Assembly (NCBI RefSeq): GCF_000143415.4
Contig: NW_003314433.1
Coordinates: forward strand, 46,928 to 81,798
Direction of reading: 5' to 3'
From: Selaginella moellendorffii
Taxonomy: Eukaryota > Streptophyta > Lycopodiopsida > Selaginellales > Selaginellaceae
DNA length: 34,871 bases
How positions within the stretch are numbered: position 1 is the first letter of the stretch; every line of letters starts with the position of its first letter. Position numbers and translations under genes: made by a program. This document shows positions 30,510-34,871 of this stretch, piece by piece. Below the pieces are notes generated by a model, which worked only from the letters and a program-made list of their open reading frames with translations, searched no databases and was not told the DNA's origin.

Positions 30510-33200
30510 TTTTATTTTGGCATCTTTGGTAAAACAATTCTAGGAATGAAGTTAATTAAAATTAATAAACCTTTTGAGGTAATGCATTTCAAAACTAAAT
30601 ACAAGTGCTTAACTGTTATTTATCATCACATACTATAGGAGATAACTTTATATTATCTTTACCAACTTCAACTTATTCTTTAAATTAATGTTTAGCTAAA
30701 ATATGTTACAAACTACAGTTTAAAGTCTTATGAAAATTGTCATTATTCACAATTCCATTTACTTACTAAACTCTATATAGAAATTTGTTTACTCTCCTCA
30801 ATTATATATATATGTCATCCCATAAAACTAAACACTGTATTGTGCTTTAACTATTGTAAGCAATAATTTAACAAAAAAAAGTTTTTGAGTGTTTGTAGAC
30901 ACTTTTTACAAAATACAAAATATGTATTAAACACCATTTATATTTATTTTAAAAATGAAGTATAAAGATATTTTTTACTATGAAATCATTTGCAACACAT
31001 CAAGTGTTACTTTGAGAGTAGCTCTAATGAAAATGCTTTCTAAATACTTATTTTGAACATTCTAGTAAATATTCATTTTTGAAAGGTTGTTTAATTTTAA
31101 ATTGTTTTCTTTCTTGCTAGGTTCTTTACAAATATTAACTTATATTATTTATGGCACTATAATCTTCTGAATTTGGGCTTTCTAAAAGGTCATCTAACCC
31201 AATACTATTTAAAGATGCTTAATCTAAAATAACCCAAAACTTATAACTAATTGGAACAAAGGGTACATTTCTATATTTAAAACAATATTAATAATTTTTT
31301 AAGTTATTATCTTTGGTTGTTTATAATCCATCATGCTTTTTTGGAAGTTCATGCCTTCGTAAATGGAAGTTGAAAGTTGCAACTCTTCGAAGAGTCCTGC
31401 TCTTTTAACACCTTACCCCTCGAGTTGAAATTGGAGTAAACTAAACTTAATAAATATCAATCTTAACATGTGGTGTGATTTCTTTAATCAATTAATAGAG
31501 TCACACTTTAGACTTCTCTAATACCAAATATAAGTTTTTAAATTTGGACTTCATAAAAGGTTATTTAGCCATTTGGGTATCCAAAAGTGGAATTGGACAC
31601 ATAGAGCATTTAAACTAAGTACAAAGTTGATGTGGTTACAAGAACACATTTTAAAGTTAGCAAACACCCAAATTAATATCAGGGCCTATAGAGATTATGA
31701 GTGAGACTCCTTTAGATGATCCTAAAGTAAAAAAAAATTAATCATTTATAAAGATGCCAAAAGCATGGTGATGGTTGCGATCACCACCACCATAACAAAA
31801 ATGACAAGCCATAATTATAGTATACTGCTATTTACATTGCCTTGATAAGCATTTATGACATGCAAAAATTCAAAAATAAACTTTATCGAAACCTTTGCAA
31901 ACTCAACCAAGTTTATGAGCTAAATGAAGAAGTTTGGTTTAGAGATGTTTGCCTAAGCTCACTCCCAATCTTTATCTCATCCTTGTCTAGAGAACCAACA
32001 TCTCAATCATTTATTATACCTTGTAAATTGGCAAGAAAAAGCTTCAAATTATCACTAATATACTGGTTTATATGTTTTTCTCAAATTTTTGGGCTAGTAT
32101 TTAGTATTAGGTTGCTAAGATTTTATGCCAAGCTAAGTAATTTCTCAAGAGAAAGATTTAAGTGAATTTGAAATAAACTCTTTGTAGACAATAACTTACA
32201 AAAGAAAAAAGGGTAAGTCACTATATTATTTATATATGGAACTTATTAAAGAGGACCTGCTCGATAAAAAATACATTGTCCAACTTAGGGCTTTATGTAT
32301 TGATTGAGTGGAGATAGATTATCAAGCAAAGATGAACATTTGGCTAAAGCTTTGATTTATTAATGGTTTTGTTGAGATTGGGCAAAATGTTATTATAAAT
32401 TTATAGTTCATTTTGTAAGTGATTGGATTAATTTTTGTTACTCTTTACAGTTGGACAATCTCAAGAGTTTCCTCTTTTGCTTTTGAAGGAGAACTTTGTT
32501 TGTGCTTGTACAAATAAGTTAAGTAAGACAATCCAAATACAAAAGGAATCCATATGACCGCTGCCACGTGTATCAAAAAATTGTAGCTTTTCTTATAATT
32601 ATTTTTAGCTGTGCATCATTTACAAAACTTACACTCTACAAATCTCACTCGCAAGAGGTTTTTACTATATCACCAAAGTTGTTAGTAACCTTGTGTAAAA
32701 TTGATAGCTTGTCCTTAAATATCAACAATGGATTGTATTTCATTTTCATATCCAACATAGAAACATTTATGGATGCCTTGTGGTACTAAGTATTTACCAA
32801 ATGACCACTTAATTCTAGATTCAATGTTTGTATTACAAAGAAAAAAAAGCAAGAGAAGGAATATTTGGATTTTATGCTCCAAAAGTAATAAGAGTGAGAG
32901 TAGCACCTTAGAATATCTAAACCAAATAACACTTGAGATTCATTAATTGTCCTTGAAAGCCAAGATATCAACAAAAAGTAGTGATCACAAGAATAATAAA
33001 ATAAGTGGTTGCATTTGAAATGTTGGAGATAAGTTAATACTACATTCTCAAAATAAATACTATAAATAGAGAATGTTATTAGGTGACTGGAGTCTGGCAG
33101 TTACCTCAAGATGGTCGAAAACTCTCACTTTGCAACGTCGGACAAGGTGTGAAGAAAGGACTCACCATACCTCTGGGAATACCTGTAAATACCCTTCGAT
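30510..33200. other. AT-rich repeat-type DNA without a supported gene
   Basis: No family-level protein similarity. An unbroken 107-codon frame at 31842-32165 (+) and short frames near 32600-32950 have AT-rich, low-complexity products and are not called. It contains dispersed repeat R2 copy 2 and a perfect 12-base palindrome CTCTTCGAAGAG at about 31384. Just before the ROCO copy, 33070-33205 is GC-richer and of unknown origin. Confidence 0.5.
31573..31733 (+). repeat. Dispersed repeat R2, copy 2
   Basis: Partner of 16853-17012, same orientation, collinear over about 160 bases with small gaps. Confidence 0.65.
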
Positions 33201-33215
33201 CCAGGGCAAACTTCC

Positions 33216-34248
33216 ATGGAGGAGGAGCGACGAGTGTGGATCCCCTGTTTGTCTGTCAAGGAGATCAAGGAGGCTCTCGCAGCGAAGCGGGACAACAAGC
33301 AGCACTTCAATGCGATTGTGTTTCATTGTGGGAAGATCTGGAGGCTGGAGGCGCTTGACGCATCCAAAGGTGAGTTTGTTGATGAGGTGAGTGCTACCGT
33401 TGAGGGGTTTGGAGGCACAGAGGAGGATCTGATTGGTGTGCTCAACTGGTGCATTTCAAATCCACCCAGTTTAGACGGGGCTCTGGATGTGGGAGATGCT
33501 CCTGGTGATGGCAGTTCGTCTGCTGCTGCTGCTGCTCACATTGACATTCTCAAGGCCGCTTTGGTACCACAGCTCGACATCAGATTCATCCAGTTCGCTG
33601 CCAGGGTCGCTTGTAGGTTGGGCATTCCCAGTGATCGAATGCAAAGGGTGGCAGAGGGCATTGCTCCTCCTCAGCAGGGACAGGATATTTGGCAGATTGA
33701 GGTTGCAGAGGTTTGCAAAGCTTCTCATGACAGAGGAATTCAAAGTCTTGAAAGTGCTACGTTTCAATTGGCAAGGAGGCAAAGACATCCTCACACCACC
33801 TCAGGAGCTTGAGTTGGCCTTTGCTCAGCTCGACTGCTTGACAGAGCTCTGGTTGTACAGGGTTGGGAACCCAGAGACTCTCCTTAGCCAACTCCTTAGG
33901 AAACCAGGAAACAACTTGAAACGTCTCCAATTGCTGGGGAACAGGATGACAGTGGAAGGATTTGGGAAATTGAGTAGGGATCTGGCAAGTCAGGAGTGCA
34001 GGGTGGAAGAGTTAGTCATCGAAGATAACCACATTGGCAAGGAAGGGTGGGAACAGGCATTTCAGAGTGGCATTTGCATTAAGCTAGTAAAACTGGTGGC
34101 AACGTTTCGAGAGGAGGCAGGTGAAGCACTCTTCAAGGCACTCACTTGTCCAAACTGTTCGCTGCAAAGACTATACGGGCGCGGACCATACTTGAGCTCA
34201 CGAGTTGAAGAGTTGAGCTCACGAGTTGAGGTCAATTTTCAATTGTAA
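33216..34248 (+). pseudogene. Truncated 5' copy of the ROCO gene
   Basis: Near-identical to 24953-25929 from about nine bases before the ATG (CAAACTTCC) to 34173, in the same orientation. It carries the novel N-terminus and the first leucine-rich repeats (LKRLQLLGNRMTVEGFG, VEELVIEDNHIGKEGW). It lacks a 14-bp block near 33467 that the longer gene has, carries one extra T at about 33703 that shifts the frame, and three bases are missing shortly after. Similarity ends abruptly at 34173, before any Roc domain; unrelated sequence supplies a stop at 34246-34248. With a 105-bp in-frame intron or without it, the extra T still breaks the frame. A short LRR-only product from a downstream start is possible but unsupported. 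Confidence 0.88.
34192..34229 (+). repeat. 21-bp direct tandem repeat at the ROCO-copy breakpoint
   Basis: TTGAGCTCACGAGTTGA occurs twice, 21 bases apart, directly after the end of ROCO similarity. This may mark the rearrangement junction. Confidence 0.75.
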
Positions 34249-34249
34249 T

Positions 34250-34871
34250 TTAGTACGAACATTATAAATTTTAAAATTTTAAGGTTATGGCGAACCTAAT
34301 AATTTAATAACTCTCTATATATTATATAGATAAAAATGTTCTAAAGAACACATTTTGTTCTAATAATTTAAATATTTACTACATGCAATGATAGGGACAT
34401 TTGTTAGAACATAAAATAAAATGTTTGAAAAAAGAGTATTCTTGTCACTTCTTTAAATTTGTACTCTATACTTTTTGGCTAGTAAATATTAGGTTTGTCA
34501 GAATTAAAAAATTATTAAATTTGAAATAAGATTCTATGTGAAACCATATAACCGTTTGAAAGGAAAAAAAATAACCGTTGATGTAAGTTTATTGCATATA
34601 AAAGAAAGACTTGGTTCTTTGTAGAATACATTCTTGAGGGGTTTGTCGTAGCATACTGTCTAGAATTTATAGATCTTCATTCACACTCTCATTCAAAAAA
34701 AGGGAAATACACCCACAAATGTCTATGGGTTCTAGTGTTGGTAATTTTAACTCTCACAATCTTTCTTCCCAGGGCTCAAGGGCTAGGAGATGCAATAACT
34801 ATCCCATTGCACAGCATAACCAAATCACACAGAGAAGGACCAGCCTAGTATCACTCCTCCGGCCTTTTTTT
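34250..34871. other. AT-rich end of window, possible LTR fragment
   Basis: No gene. TGTTAGAAC at 34402, a TATATAAAAG-like signal at about 34598 and CT-rich downstream sequence give a loose resemblance to a Copia-type LTR. No partner LTR, primer-binding site or polyprotein is in view, so this is only a suggestion. Confidence 0.25.

Noticed and set aside
31842-32165. 107-codon frame as a gene
   Set aside because: AT-rich composition, no family resemblance, no promoter or splice context; such lengths arise by chance in this DNA.
32715-32974. Copia-like integrase fragment on the minus strand (IHKCFYVGYENE)
   Set aside because: The resemblance to the Copia IKCxFxGY region is only a few residues, and nothing before or after supports a polyprotein.
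34402-34765. Complete LTR
   Set aside because: A TG start and a TATA-like signal are present, but there is no matching second LTR, no CA end with target duplication and no primer-binding site.

Overview
The window is nuclear DNA of a land plant. Its introns are uniformly tiny (44-94 bp) with GT-AG borders, and it carries a P-L-S pentatricopeptide gene, a class III peroxidase, a proline-rich wall protein and an amaranthin-type lectin. Very short introns, gene gaps of under 100 bp and blocks of AT-rich repeat DNA suggest a lycophyte such as Selaginella. That is an inference; nothing in the sequence names the species.

Layout. (1) 1-8819 is gene-dense and mostly intact: a PPR gene running off the left edge (-), a secreted class III peroxidase with a proline-rich tail (-), a proline-rich wall protein (+), a plastid-type CPBP/CAAX protease-like membrane protein (+), and DNA polymerase epsilon subunit B (+). 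The polymerase gene has 13 exons. Two of its introns look like minor-spliceosome (U12) introns, one AT-AC and one GT-AG, and its promoter has an E2F-like site. (2) 8820-12720 holds decayed or uncertain material: a fragment of an amidohydrolase, a broken amaranthin-aerolysin-like gene with its own TATA box and 5'UTR intron, and a second copy of that gene's upstream region. (3) 12720-18859 is AT-rich repeat DNA with one well-defined MITE (TA duplication), a 12-bp purine minisatellite and dispersed repeats. (4) 18860-24732 is a run of four decayed multi-exon genes: RPB6-like, sucrose-phosphate phosphatase (interrupted by a terminal-inverted-repeat element containing a 100-N assembly gap), a MYB-CC factor and KLHDC4. 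They look like the remains of a duplicated or abandoned segment. (5) 24765-29313 is a large LRR-Roc-COR (ROCO) gene of about 1,413 residues, preceded by a tandem repeat array. Its last coding segment and 3' flank are repeated in a decaying array to about 30.5 kb. (6) 30.5-33.2 kb is AT-rich and apparently gene-free. (7) 33216-34173 is a truncated, frameshifted copy of the 5' end of the ROCO gene, followed by more AT-rich DNA.

How the genes may work together. The peroxidase and the tyrosine-containing proline-rich protein are divergent neighbours and could be an enzyme/substrate pair in cell-wall cross-linking (inference). The remaining genes serve separate functions: organelle RNA editing or processing, plastid membrane proteolysis, DNA replication, and Roc-GTPase signalling. 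All splice junctions were read by eye from frame, GT-AG borders and family conservation; no transcript evidence was available.
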